The position numbers and the translations under genes were made by a program. Below, in pieces: positions 23,259 to 35,125 of a DNA stretch of 64,000 bases. The notes beneath the pieces were generated by a model that was given only the letters and a program-made list of their open reading frames with translations, was not told the DNA's origin and made no database searches. This DNA comes from Hippophae tibetana (lineage: Eukaryota > Streptophyta > Magnoliopsida > Rosales > Elaeagnaceae): contig CM072809.1 in the NCBI GenBank assembly GCA_037013495.1, forward strand, positions 15,266,501 to 15,330,500, in the 5' to 3' direction. The stretch's first letter is position 1; every line of letters starts with the position of its first letter.

Positions 23259-26200
23259 ATGACAGATGATATAATTTCATTACCTATGGAGCAATCAACT
23301 CCAGTTATTGTACAATCTGTTCATTCTGAAGGTATTTTTAATGCTGAAATTATTCTTAATGAGACTAATTATGATGTTTGGTCTCAAATAATAGAAATGC
23401 ATATTGTAGAGAGAGAAAAACTCTCTTATATTCATGACAAAAAATTACAACCAGAAAAACATCAAACAATTATAACAAGTGGTATGCAGAAAATCAAAAA
23501 GTGAAGAGATGGATACTTATATCAATGAGTCAAGAAATCATGAAACAATATTTACGCATACCTACTGCTCTTGAAATTTGGGATGCTTTAGCAAAAGCAT
23601 TCTATGATGAAAGTGACGAATTACATGTATTTGTCTTAAACCAAAAAGCATTTACTTCCAGACAAAATAGAAAATCACTTTCAGAGTATTATGGAGAGTT
23701 GATTGAAATTTTCCAAGAGCTAGACCATCGCGATAAAGCGATCATGAAAGACCCTCATTATCTAATATCATATCAAGAGTATGTTGAAAGACTAAGGATA
23801 CATATTTTCCTTGTTGGATTAGATGATGAATTTGAGCAAGTTCATGGAGAAATTTTGCGAAAAGAAATTATCCCAGATTTAGAAGGTTGTTATTCCTTGA
23901 TTCGACGAGAGGTAGTACGTTGAATCTCATTGAAGGAAAAATCTGGAGATGTTGACGCTTCCTCTATGATATCTAAAAATCGTTCTTTTTCCAATCAGCA
24001 AGAACGAAGGATGACTGATAAATCATCATTTAAATGTACTCATTGTCATCAAAAGGGTCATACAAAAGAACGATGTTTTGAACTTGTGGGATATCCTGAC
24101 TGGTGGGATCACAACCGTGACTCTTGGAAGAAAAATCCACGACAGATGTCTACTGCCACCATTGCTGAAACAACAAAGGATCATGTTGCAAACTCCTCAA
24201 AAAATGTTGGTAAGATGCTTAAAGTTTTTTCTCCTGTTTTTAATAATACACGGATAATTGATTCAGGTGCAACTGATCATATGACATTCAATTCTAGACA
24301 AATCTCAAAACCATCCTCACACAAAAATGTTTGCACTGAAAATGGTAACACAACCCCAGTCATTAGGGAAAGATCTTTGTCTCTCACTAGTACTTTGAAT
24401 TTAGACTTAGTACTAGTTGTTCCCTCTTTAGAGTATAATCTTATATCTATTTCTCAAATAACCATTGCTTTATCTTGTTTTGTTATTTTTTGGCCGCACT
24501 TTTGTGTGTTCAAGGACATTCAAACAAAGCAAACGATTGGTCGTGGTGTTAGGCAAATAAACATTTATTATTTGGACTTGGATTCAACAAATCATGCATT
24601 GATAGCAACTTGATCTAAAAAGGATGAATCAAATATATGGCTATGACATAGGAGATTGGGTCATGCTTCTTTTGGATATTTAAAGAAATTATTTGCAAGT
24701 TTATTTTTGAGCTTAGATCTTTCTACTTTAAAGTGTGATGTCTGTGAACTAGCAAAAAGTCATCGTTCCTCATTTCCTGTAACCTTAAATAAAAGTCCAT
24801 TTCTGTTTATGGTTATACATTCTTATGTATGAGGTCCTTCCAAAGTCTCTACTTTGGGAGGATCACGTTGGTTTGTTACATTTATTGATGATTTTAGTAG
24901 AATGACTTGGGTCTGTTTAATGAAATCTAAAAGTGAGGTAAATGTATTATTTAGAAAATTTCATAAAATGGTTCGTACTCAATATAAAACACAGATTCAA
25001 GTTCTAAGAAGTGACAATGGAGGAGAATATAAAAGTTTTGAGCTTCAATAATATCTTAAATCAGAAGGGATTATTCATCAAACTACTTGTGTTGATACAC
25101 CTCAACAAAATAGAGTTGTAGAAAGAAAAAATTGACACTTGTTGGAAGTTTTCCGTGCCTCATTGATCGAAGCTAATATGTCATTATCTTATTGGGGAGA
25201 AGCAATTACTTCTGCTGCATATTTGATCAATCGTGTACCTTCCAGTACCATTAACTTCCAAACACCACTACAAGCCATCACTGAAGCAATTTTTGCACCA
25301 AGTGTTCCCAATTTACCTCCCCATGTCTTTGGTTGTGTGGCATTTGTACACCTACATAAACAACAACGTAGCAAGTTGGATCCATGAGCAATACGTTGTG
25401 TTTTTATGGGATATGCCATGCAACAAAAAAGGTATCGTTGTTATCATCCTCCTACAAAACAAATGATTACCACCATGGATGTTATTTTTCATGAAGATAC
25501 AATGTATTTCTCTTCTATACCTGAATTTCAGAATTTCAGGGGGAGTACAACCATGCTGAAATTCAGACTCTTACATATAAATTGTTTCCTTATGAAGAAA
25601 GGCAAATTATATGTGAGGAAAATACAAATAACTTGAATTCATATGGTAATAACTCTCAATATAGAAAAGACTCAAGGGAAATGGAATCAAGTCCTTATCA
25701 ACTTCAAGATCATCAAGCAATTTCCTTACTACCACTAAGTGAGTACGAGTTTCCTTCTCCACAAGCTGCTGATATACCTAACCAATCATTTGCAGAGGAT
25801 GTTCCAACTATTGAACTAGCCAGAAAAATACTTCCATCACGTCCTAACAGAGGTATTTCTAAAGCCATGTATGAACCTGAGATTTCTAGTAAAGTCAAAT
25901 ATCTCATGAGTAACTATATGTCTAAACATCGTTTGTCAAAATGAAACGTATCATTTGTGAATAATTTATCTGCTGTATCTATTCCTAACAGTGTGCAGGA
26001 AACTTTAGCTGACCAAAAATGGAAAGATGCTATGAATGAAGAACTAAGATCCTTAGAAATAAATAGAACTTGCGAACTTGTCGATCATCCACCAACAAAG
26101 AAAATTGTTGGATGTCGATGAATTTTTTCAGTAAAGTATCAAGCAGATGGTATGATTGAACGCTATAAAGCAAGATTGGTGGCAAAAGGATACACTCAAA

Positions 26201-27523
26201 CATATGGGATCGACTATACAGAAATATTTGCACTTGTAGCCAAAATTAACACTGTTCGGGTCTTGGTATCTCTAGCTGCAAATTTAGATTGACCATTATA
26301 TCAGTTTGATGTAAAAAATGTCTTTCTACATGGAGATTTAATTGAAGAATTCTATATGGATTTACCACCAAGAATCAAGAAATCCAAAATCCATGATGAA
26401 AAGGTGTGCAAATTAAAAAAATCACTGTATGGGTTGAAACAATCCCCAAGAGCATTGTTTGGCAGGTTTACAAGGTCAATGAAGACATTTGGCTACAAGC
26501 AAAGCAATTCAGACCATACTTTATTTCTAAAAAAAGTATGGTAAGATCACTGCACTTATTGTATATGTTGATGATATGATAGTAACAGGAAATGATCTTG
26601 AAGAAAGGAAAGCGCTACAAACTTATTTGTCCAAAGAATTTGAAATGAAAGACCTTGGTTCCTTAAAATATTTTCTTGGGATTGAGGTTTCTCGATCAAC
26701 AAAAGGAATCTTCTTTTCTCAAAGAAAGTATGCCTTAGATTTATTAAAAGAAACTGATATATCGACATGTCAACCAGCTAATACACCAGTAGAGAAAGGA
26801 TTAAAGTTATGTATCAAGGTTGATCAAGTTCCAACAAATAAAGAAAGATACCAAAGGCTTGTTGGAAGGTTGATGTATTTGGCACACACAAGACCAGATC
26901 TTGCCTATGCTTTAAGTATTGTCAGCCAATTTATGCATAATCCTGGAGAACAACATATGAATGCAGTTATTCATATTTTGAGGTATTTAAAGTCTGCTCC
27001 TAGAAAACGAGTATTATTCACTAAAAACTCAGAGTTTTCTAGAATTGAAGTATATACTGATGTTGATTGGGTTGGATCAATAAATGATAGACGATCTACA
27101 TCAGTCTACTTCACTTTTGTAGGGGGAAACCTTGTAACATGGAGAAGTAAGAAACAACATTTTGTTGCCCGTTCAAGCGTAAAGGCTGAATACAGAGGCA
27201 TGTCACTTGGGCTTCGTGAGGCCTTGTGGTTACAATCTCTCTTAAAAGATTTGGGATATCTTGCTAAATAATCAATTAAGTTATTTTGTGACAATAAAAC
27301 AGCATGTGATATTGCTAATATTCCAGTTCAACAAGATCGTACAAAACATGTTAAAGTTGACAGATTCTTTATTAAGGAAAAGTTTGAAGAACATTAATTA
27401 GAATTACCAAAAATTAAGTGAGAAGATCAATTGGTTGACATACTCACTAAAGCAATCTCATATTGAGTATTCACAGATGTTTCAGTCAAGTTGGGCATAA
27501 AAAACAATTATGCACCAACTTGA
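23259..27523 (+). pseudogene. gag-pol of copia element 1 (broken)
   Basis: Gag begins at ATG 23259 and has the NETNYDVWSQIIEMHI phrase typical of copia gag. A frameshift falls near 23467. The CCHC zinc knuckle (CTHCHQKGHTKERC) is near 24034-24075, followed by a YPDWW phrase. Protease active site is IDSGATDHM near 24255-24285. Integrase shows FIDDFSRMTW and RSDNGGEY (about 24880-25035). Reverse transcriptase shows [19 protein letters not shown] and the catalytic YVDD at 26564-26575, with a frameshift near 26535. RNase H shows ARSSVKAEYRG (about 27165-27200). An 8-bp tandem duplication (GAATTTCA twice, 25523-25538) causes another frameshift. Most of the stops are TGA at places where TGG or CGA is expected, as if methylated cytosines had decayed. 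Confidence 0.92.
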
Positions 27524-27530
27524 GTGGGAG
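27522..27530 (+). other. polypurine tract of copia element 1
   Basis: GAGTGGGAG directly abuts the TG of the right LTR and overlaps the last pol stop codon. It is the primer site for plus-strand synthesis in this family. Confidence 0.75.
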
Positions 27531-27752
27531 TGTTGAATTCAACAAATACTGCAACGACGTCAAACGCCTAGCAAAATACACGACGCCTACCAAGTACTTG
27601 TAACCATGTAATTCAATCATGGTGATTGTTGAAATAGTAATTGATATTTGTCTATATAAAAATGTAAATACCCGATACAAATTAAGAAAAAATATATCGA
27701 GAAAAACGTTTATTTGTTCTTCTAATTGTTTTTTCAAATATTGATTTATTCA
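27531..27752 (+). repeat. right LTR of copia element 1
   Basis: Starts TGTTGAATTC and ends TTCA, 222 bp, followed by TTTTC (27753-27757). Corresponds to the left LTR apart from its extra stretch. Confidence 0.9.
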
Positions 27753-28252
27753 TTTTCCTTGTTAAGAATAATGATAAATATTAATTAAATATATTATTAT
27801 AGTAGAATTTATAAAAAAATATATATGTTTTCATTTATTATTAGTTAACTTTTTAAAATTTAAAAACTCATAATTTTTATAAATTTTAAATAATTATAGT
27901 GATAGATTCGTAACTAAATTAAAATTCTAAATATTCTAGATATTTAAATAATTTACATGTTATATATTAATTTATTATTTTAAATAATAACTAGAAAAGT
28001 TGATTTAATTTTTGATTAGTTTAAAAAATAATGTATTTATATATAATATAAAAAATTTGTTTAAAAATTAATCTGGAGTACAACTCTTCCCATCATCAAC
28101 GTAATCCGCCACACGGAGGTCGAGAAGGAAAAAAACTTCACGTGAGCATTTTGTTAAATACATCAGTTTTACTTTCATGTTATGAGCTACCTAATAATTT
28201 AATTCTCCCATCCTATTTACCCTTGTATCGTAAATACAGATCGTGTTGTAAA

Positions 28253-28334
28253 TCCGAACTCTAGCCGATATGAAGAGTAAATGTTAAGTCTCATCCAAAC
28301 TCTAGCTGATATGAAGGAGAAATGTTAAGTTCCA
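28253..28334. repeat. 41-bp imperfect tandem duplication
   Basis: TCCGAACTCTAGCCGATATG at 28253 and TCCAAACTCTAGCTGATATG at 28294, each followed by AAATGTTAAGT. The style (TATGAAGRGTAAATGTTAAGT) is common in dispersed plant repeats. Confidence 0.75.
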
Positions 28335-28339
28335 CATTT

Positions 28340-29995
28340 ACTAAGAGTAAAGCAACAATACTATTTATAAATTTGAGCAACTTTTTAACTCACAATTGTT
28401 TTTTGAGTTTAAAGTTAGTATTAAATTTCTAATTCATATTTCTAAAGTTTTTTAATATGTTTTCTATTAACTTTAATTATTTTTTAAAGTCAAAACATAC
28501 AAATACTATAAAAACTAAAATAATATCTACTATATCAAAACATACATATAGGTATATATATATATATATAATTACATGATTCGACATTTTTAAAATACAC
28601 ATAAAAAAATATATATTATAATATAATTCATAAAAATAATTATATTACTTAAATATTTACTATAAACGATAGATCCGTGAAAAATAATCAAGGTATAAAT
28701 TGCATGGAATAAAATTCAAAGTAAAAACTAATTAAGTTGAAATAAGAAATAGCAAATTCTGATTTTTTTTTTTTTTTTGAGTAATATTAGGTTTGAGACA
28801 CTGAATGCCCCTACGGTGCAGGTACTTGGACATACTATTTGAATTTTTATTAATGCCTCTTAAGATCTCGGATTCATAAGTCACTGTAAAACACACTTCA
28901 ACGTGGTTCAATATAAAATTGAATTAAAGATAAAAGTTTTAGTAACTAAAAAACTTTATGGTTTATACTTTGTGAATCTCACTAACTCTTATTATGACTC
29001 GTTATTATAATTATATTTTTTCCTCCTGTTTTTTTTTAAATAAATTATTATTATGGTTTTATTTTTAATCACTTTTAAATAAATATACATTTTTTACATT
29101 ATATAAAAATATATTACATCACATTTTTGAACTAAAAAAACATATGTTCTTGTGTTATATGAAACAAATTGCACGTATGGAGTAATAAATTCATCTGTAA
29201 ATAAGATTATGTAATACAATTAAATTATATATATTTTTTAATTTTTTTATAAATAGTAACTCAAATGAACTTTTAATTTTGAGTTAGAGGCGAAAAATGT
29301 AAGATTTTCTCGTTTATGCTATTTTATTATGTTTAGGTCTGTCGCTCAATTTTATTTGAACATATCACCCAAAGAGGAATGGTCGCATTAATTTAAACGT
29401 CAACAATGTTAATTTTTGGGTAAATCTATTTCTAGGGCAATAGGTTACTTTTTTTTTGAAGTAAGGGAATAAATTTTACTTGAATAGGTAGCCATTGGTA
29501 TTATCAAAATTATTAACATTATAATATAATTTTATATCCACCTATTAAAATTTTCTTTTTATAATTACATGTGAATGGATTATAAGAATATTATTACCTT
29601 GATATAAAGATTAAAATTCAAATCATCCCCCAAGCTAATATTCAAATTTGCATCTTTACTCGGCACAATGTTACTTTGAAGAAGGTATTAATTAGCCTTG
29701 AAAAAAAAAAATAGAGTTAGTATTGAGAAACCTATACTCACATATTACCAAATAATGATTTGGATAAGAATCGAAACAACGTTCATTTCGAGTTTTATTA
29801 CACAACCAATAGACATGTCACGCATTAACACTTGATTCATCCATTCTTTTTACCAAGACACCACACAATCTGTATCCGAGAATTACAACACATCACGTGG
29901 TACTAACTCAACATAGGTTTATCACGACTAGTCTACCCCACTAAACGTCATGCTTGTTAATTTTGTATTTGAATATAATTTAACCCCTTAATTAT
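28340..29995. other. AT-rich intergenic DNA with a TA microsatellite
   Basis: An uninterrupted (TA)9 lies at 28553-28570. The rest, including slightly richer patches at 28790-28920 and 29640-29960, gave no recognisable product or transposon end. Confidence 0.45.
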
Positions 29996-29999
29996 TTCA

Positions 30000-30935
30000 A
30001 AAAATTTAATAAACCGAAATTGACATATTTTTTATAAGTTTTTTGAGTCAATAAGAGAGAAAAATATAAAAGAATTAAAAAAACATACAATTTTGGTGGT
30101 GATTCAAGAAGAAATTGGGGTTACAATTTAAGAGATTAAATATATTTATTCTTCTTCTTCTTCTTTTTATCAATTTTATGTCTTTTTTCAAGAAAAATAT
30201 AAGATTTATGAACAAGATTATATTTAGCTAATTTATTAATCTATAGGTTTTATGAACCCAATTTTCAACATGCGATGGTATAATATTTTAGTTAAATTAT
30301 GGTTTCAATTTAATTATATTATATAATCTAATGTTTATGATATTAATTGTTTGGCCAACAATTGATCTATAGAGGTAATTAAATAGATTTGAAAGAATTA
30401 TTTAATTGTTTATCTTGATTAAATGATATGCATAGTTTTTAGGTAGAAATGTATGATTCTTATATATATTATCCATAATTGATGAATTTAATGAGTAATA
30501 TGTAATTTAAATGACATAAGAGTGTAATTGGGTTTATTACTACATGATGTGCAGTTTACTTGAGAGAAGAATACATGCTACGTTAGATTCAATTGATTAT
30601 GTAATTGATTGATAATTATATTAGTAAGATTTTAGTGATTCATATATCTAGAAAATTAGAGGAATAAATATTCCTAGATATTTTCTTATATATCTTCTCA
30701 GTTACTAATTTTGAGTTAATTAATACTGCTATTTATTTTTAGTTCTTTTAATTTTGCTTTCTTAAAACGTAAAACACAAAAAAATTTATTTTTATATTTT
30801 AGTTTTAAAATTAGTTTCTAATAACATAATTTTGTGGGAACGATATTTTTTTATCATTATATTACTTGTTGTGATATGTATATTTGTGTATTCATTGTAC
30901 AAAATTTGTGACGATCAACAAGAAACTTCCACACA
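30000..30935 (+). repeat. possible degraded LTR fragment
   Basis: The 3' part contains TTGTGGGAACGATATTTTTT, then ATTACTTGTTGTGATATGTA and a GACGATCAACAAG end. That run resembles the U5 end of plant LTR retrotransposons, in which GTGGGAACGATA is a frequent phrase. No second LTR or coding sequence is attached. Confidence 0.3.
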
Positions 30936-30999
30936 TATTTTGAACGGCTAAACACAGTGTAAAATCCTTCGTACAGATAGGTAGAATAATGCACATGAG

Positions 31000-31380
31000 A
31001 GAGCTTAATGCTACTAGTGTGATTAGACATGTCACAAAATCAAAAGTCGATGAAACTACAAATATACATTCTTACCCATTTGATCAAGCCTATGAGTCAT
31101 GGGAGGTTGACATTAGGTGTAATTCAATACATATCACATGGTGAATAGTGTGTGATCCCATTAAAAAAATTCCTTATGTGTAAGCCCAATAAGCATCAAA
31201 TAAGTATGACTATTGTATAATCTCTATTAGGAGACGAATAACCAATAATTATGATGCTACAATAAATTTATCTACATGAGTAATATAGATATATATATAT
31301 ATATATATCATGTTATTTTTAGTTATATATATATATTCACTATTGTACACAATAACTAAGACATGATATCAAAGCATCTA
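31000..31380 (+). repeat. copia-like LTR end with decayed primer-binding site
   Basis: The sequence at 31364-31375 reads TGATATCAAAGC, ten of twelve positions matching the initiator-tRNA-Met primer site TGGTATCAGAGC used by copia elements. The preceding 350 bp have an LTR-like, non-coding character. A (TA)10 microsatellite lies at 31289-31308. No gag follows, so this is a relic if the reading is right. Confidence 0.35.
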
Positions 31381-31659
31381 TAAACACTATTGTTACCTAT
31401 TTATCATAGAATGAAACCTATATCTTTTCAATATTTTACAAATTGCATTACTAAATTAAGCATTAGAGGCTAAAGGCCACCACCCTTTGGTGGTTCGAAG
31501 TCCCAACTAGTTTTTTTATCTCACAGATCTACAGATGACAATCCTTCCTACTGTTAACGAAATTTGGTATCAACATAAATATTTTTAATTTTTTAACTTT
31601 TGATTTAAATTTCTAGAAGAATAAATGAGTCAACTCAAAAGCTGCTAAACCCAACTCAT

Positions 31660-32920
31660 TTAAAGTGAGTTGAGCTAAATATGACTCACTTAAATTTAGA
31701 TGAATTGAGTTGAGTTATAACTCACCTAAGATACACTAAGCTAACTCATGATTTACTTAACCCAACTCATTTAAAAATGAGCTGAGCTAAATATAGCTCA
31801 TATAAATTTAGATGAACTAAGACAGTTTAATTTATTTGACATCTCTAATTATAACACTTCACAAATAAATAGTATATAAAAGCAATGTTAAACATTCTCC
31901 TAATAGCTTAAACTTTTGAGAGAGTTAGTTGATTTCTAAGCAACTTCTTACGTAATATCAAAGCGTAAAATTTTATCTTCAAAATCAAGTAATCATAATT
32001 GTTGAATTACAATTATTTTGCATGCATGATACATAGAGCCAATACTTGTAAATGAGTTATAAATATATAAAAACAATATTTATCATTGTCCTAATAATTT
32101 AAACTTTTAAAATAATTGATTTTCAAACGAACTCCTAATATAAAATACTTTTACATGCTTAATACAAAGACATCATGCATCGACTAAATTCACATATTCT
32201 ATTAATAATATTGTTTAGCACAAGAAAATTCATTCAATTTTTTAAAAGTCAAGTTATTTTGAAATGATGTAATTATAGATAATAACAACATCATTTTTTT
32301 TTCTTTAAGCACATAGTGTAATACAAATAATTAAAGTGAGTTAAGGTAGGTATGACTCATTTCAATTTAGATGAATTGAGTTAAGTTATAATTCATTTAA
32401 GATGAAGTAAGTCATTTTAATTTATTTAACATCTCTAATTATACCACTTTATAAATAAATAGTATATAAAAATAATGTTAACCATTATTTAAATAGCTTA
32501 ACCTTTTGAAAGAGTTATTTTGTTTTTTAGTAACTTCTTACCTGATATTAAAATTTAAAATTTTATTTTCAAAACTTAATAATATTAATTGTTGAATTAT
32601 AAGTGTTTTACATGCATGATACATAAAATCAATACTTATAAAAAAATTATAATTGTATAAAAATAATATTAATCATTATCTTAATAATTTAAATTTTTAA
32701 GATAATTGATTTTTAAAATACTTTACGACACTTAATAAAAAGACATCATACATGGAATAAATTCTTATATTCTATTAATAACAGTGTTTAGCATAAAAAA
32801 AATTCATTCAATTTTTCAAAATTCAAGTTATTTTTAAATGATGTAATTATAGATAAAAAGAACCTCAATTTTATTTTATTTTCTTTAAGCACCTCGTGTA
32901 CTACAAATAATTATTTGAAC
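31660..32920. repeat. large imperfect tandem duplication (about 0.6-kb units)
   Basis: Unit 1 (about 31660-32331) and unit 2 (about 32332-32920) share, in order, AAAGTGAGTT..., TTAGATGAATTGAGTT, ACATCTCTAATTATA, AATAAATAGTATATAAAA, TGCATGATACATA, AAGACATCAT, TTCTATTAATAA, GATGTAATTATAGATAA and TTCTTTAAGCAC. Unit 1 also repeats its GAGTTGAGCTAAATAT motif internally. An element near 31950 (TAATATCAAAGCG) again looks like a decayed tRNA primer site. No coding content. Confidence 0.85.
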
Positions 32921-33600
32921 TACCACAACAATTTGGCAAAATGACAATAACTGTTTCTCGAAAAAAAAAAAACTGCAAATAGCTGTTCTTAGGAACTTTC
33001 TCAATCATTTTAGAATATCGGGCACTTCGTTAATACCGTACTCTCTCTTCCAATATATCGTTGTAATAATAGACTAGTTATAAAATTAAACACTAATCAC
33101 AATGTATCGTTTTGTAGTGTATAACACAACAAAATATGTCGGAAGAGAACTAATTATTTTACCATAAATTGTTTGTTGATTTGAAATAAATTAATTAGAT
33201 GAATATATTTTATACTAATTATGTTTTTAGTTTTCTTTATCGAGTATTAGATAATTTTATTTTTTAGAAAAATAATTACATTAATAATTATATTTATTGG
33301 TAGGTAATTTTTCGATCAAGATAGAAAAATCAAAGAAGACAGAATTAAGCGATAATTTTTCTTATTTTATACATTAAAATGTCATATTATAATTATATTA
33401 AATAAAAGAGACGGTAAAAAATTTATGCACACAAAATGTTACCCCAACACATCCGATCAGCTCGATTATTCTAATAACCTATCTATATTACCATTATTTA
33501 TCCCTTTATGACAATTAACAACCCTCATTCTATTCTCGTATTTCAAGAGTCTACTTAGTGTCGTAGGTATACAATCAAAATCAAATTTCACGATGGATCA

Positions 33601-33608
33601 GTACGTAC
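33601..33608 (+). promoter_or_regulatory. double GTAC copper-response core
   Basis: GTACGTAC, two overlapping-direction GTAC cores, lies 236 bp before the ATG of the full-length COPT gene. Arrangement in tandem suits binding by an SPL7-type regulator; function is inferred. Confidence 0.4.
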
Positions 33609-33703
33609 ATTGATATTCCATTGTATTAGACTACACAGAATCATTTAAACCCGAATATTTGAGTGAAGTTATAACAAAAGTAAAAAATTTATGAAGTTTT
33701 GAG

Positions 33704-33710
33704 TATAAAA
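33704..33710 (+). promoter_or_regulatory. TATA box of the COPT1-like gene
   Basis: TATAAAA in GAGTATAAAAGAC, 134 bp upstream of the ATG at 33844, giving a leader of about 100 nt. Confidence 0.55.
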
Positions 33711-33843
33711 GACATTTTCCACCTTATTTATAGAGAACAACACAAAGATAACTCAAATTGAAGCTTCGTCTTTCATCTTTTCTTAGCGACATACCCAAGA
33801 GAAGAGACGAAATAAATAGATACGAAACAGAGCCACGAAAGGC

Positions 33844-34308
33844 ATGGATCATGGTCAAGGTATGGAAGGAATGGGAATGGAAATGGGAATGACACCTCCA
33901 CCATCACCATCCAATATGCATCGCAAGATGATGATGCATATGACATTCTTTTGGGGAAATAACGCACAAATTCTCTTCCCCATTTGGCCTGGAACTCATT
34001 CTGGTATGTATGCTTTGGCTTTGGTATTCGTTTTTTTTCTTGCGGCTCTCGTTGAGTGGTTTTCTCATTCTCGATTTATTAAACCCGGTTCAAACCAAGT
34101 TGCGGACCGTTTGGTTCACACCTTCTTGCATGCCATTAGAACTGGATTGGCTTATATGGTGATGTTGGCTGTTATGTCCTTCAATGTCGGAGTCTTCTTG
34201 GCTGCTATTTTTGGTCATACTGTTGGCTTCTTGTTCTTCGGAAGTAGACTTTTCAAGAAATCTGATACCGAGAAAGTTGGCTCTGATCTTCCTCCGATGA
34301 GTAGTTGA
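33844..34308 (+). CDS. COPT1-like copper transporter, full length, 154 aa
   Basis: Ctr-family Cu(I) uptake protein. The extracellular N-terminus is rich in Met and His (MDHGQGMEGMGMEMGM, then HRKMMMHMTFFWGN), the copper-gathering domain missing from the copy at 12364. Three membrane helices follow (about 55-74, 97-114, 116-134), with the pore motif M107-L-A-V-M111 and the packing motif G124-H-T-V-G128. The basic C-terminal tail ends DLPPMSS and lacks the CxC that COPT1 carries. Single exon and no defects. Length and architecture match Arabidopsis COPT1/COPT2. The gene has its own TATA box and a GTACGTAC element upstream. Likely plasma-membrane copper uptake (inference from family). Confidence 0.95.
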   Translation: MDHGQGMEGMGMEMGMTPPPSPSNMHRKMMMHMTFFWGNNAQILFPIWPGTHSGMYALALVFVFFLAALVEWFSHSRFIKPGSNQVADRLVHTFLHAIRTGLAYMVMLAVMSFNVGVFLAAIFGHTVGFLFFGSRLFKKSDTEKVGSDLPPMSS

Positions 34309-34573
34309 TGCTTTTATTTTTCCGTGTTATGGATTTACGAGTTTATCGGAGGAAATTGAATATAAAATGTAGATTACACGTTTGTATGTGGTGAGAAACA
34401 CTTGTTTAAGCTGATTGGAATTTGAACACTACGAATGGAACAGAAGAATTGCGTCGTTCTTGAAACCCTAATAGAAATTAATCCCCAAATTTGTTGTTTC
34501 TTATGCTCTTGAGTGTGACAGCCGGAGTGAGTTTTTATTTATTATTTTCTTTTTTTCTTTTTCCGACTTTATT

Positions 34574-34595
34574 TATATATATATATATATATATA
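34574..34595. repeat. (TA)n microsatellite
   Basis: Uninterrupted TA repeat of about eleven units in the 3' flank of the COPT1-like gene. Confidence 0.85.
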
Positions 34596-34689
34596 ACTTT
34601 TATCAATTTGTTGCGCTGGGAATTTTCATGGAGTATAGGATTTGTGCTGACGACAAGACACATTACATTCTTTCATTGAATATGTGGCA

Positions 34690-35100
34690 TGGTATAACTG
34701 TATATAAAATAAGAGTTTAAGGTAGAAAAAGTTATGTAATTGTCGCTAAAGAAGCTCTTAAATTTTGTTATTATTAAGGGTAATAAAAAAATCTAGTTAC
34801 TTTTAAGTAGCCTAAATTTCTTATAATTTTTTTAAAAAATTTATAATAGTTTTGTAATTATTAATTGATGTATAAAATTCTTATAATTCTTTAAAATACA
34901 TAGTACGTTAAAAATAAATATTTTTAAAATTATAAATTAATAAAAAAAATTAAATAATTTTTAAATTCAATCAATTATAATATATATTTTTAAGTTATAT
35001 AACTTTTGTGTTTCAATTAAGACTCCTATTACCTTTCTACCAATAAAATAATCCTATATTAATACAAATGGAATCATGTGCCAATACATATAATATAAAG
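34690..35100. other. AT-rich intergenic DNA, nothing recognised
   Basis: No coding or repeat structure recognised beyond low-complexity A/T runs. Confidence 0.45.
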
Positions 35101-35125
35101 ATATTTTGATTTAACCATAAAAAGA

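Larger units (their letters stand above)
22261..27752 (+). mobile_element. complete but dead Ty1/copia LTR retrotransposon 1 (5.49 kb)
   Basis: Bounded by two short LTRs (22261-22505 and 27531-27752) and a perfect TTTTC target duplication. Internal order is gag, zinc knuckle, protease, integrase, reverse transcriptase, RNase H, then a purine-rich tract just before the right LTR, which is the copia order. The coding region carries at least three frameshifts and about fourteen in-frame stops, so it is not autonomous. Between left LTR and gag lies an unusual GC-rich repeat leader (about 22790-22990). Confidence 0.92.
21215..28060. repeat. segmental duplication, copy B, interrupted by insertions
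   Basis: The copy A blocks recur in order: 21215-21360 (ATCATATTTTAAATTTG and GTATTTAATGAGTCATGTTG), then after about 660 bp of extra sequence 22025-22210 (ATGCTCTTGGTACCCGTCACC and AACAGTTATATGTAATTTAT), and beyond the copia element 27770-28060 (AAATATTCTAGATATTTAA and TTGATTAGTTTAAAAAATA). The 5.5-kb copia element 22261-27752 therefore landed inside copy B after the duplication. Confidence 0.65.

Noticed and set aside
28553-31308. CRISPR-like or satellite arrays
   Set aside because: The repeats seen are simple TA microsatellites and ordinary tandem duplications without regular spacers.
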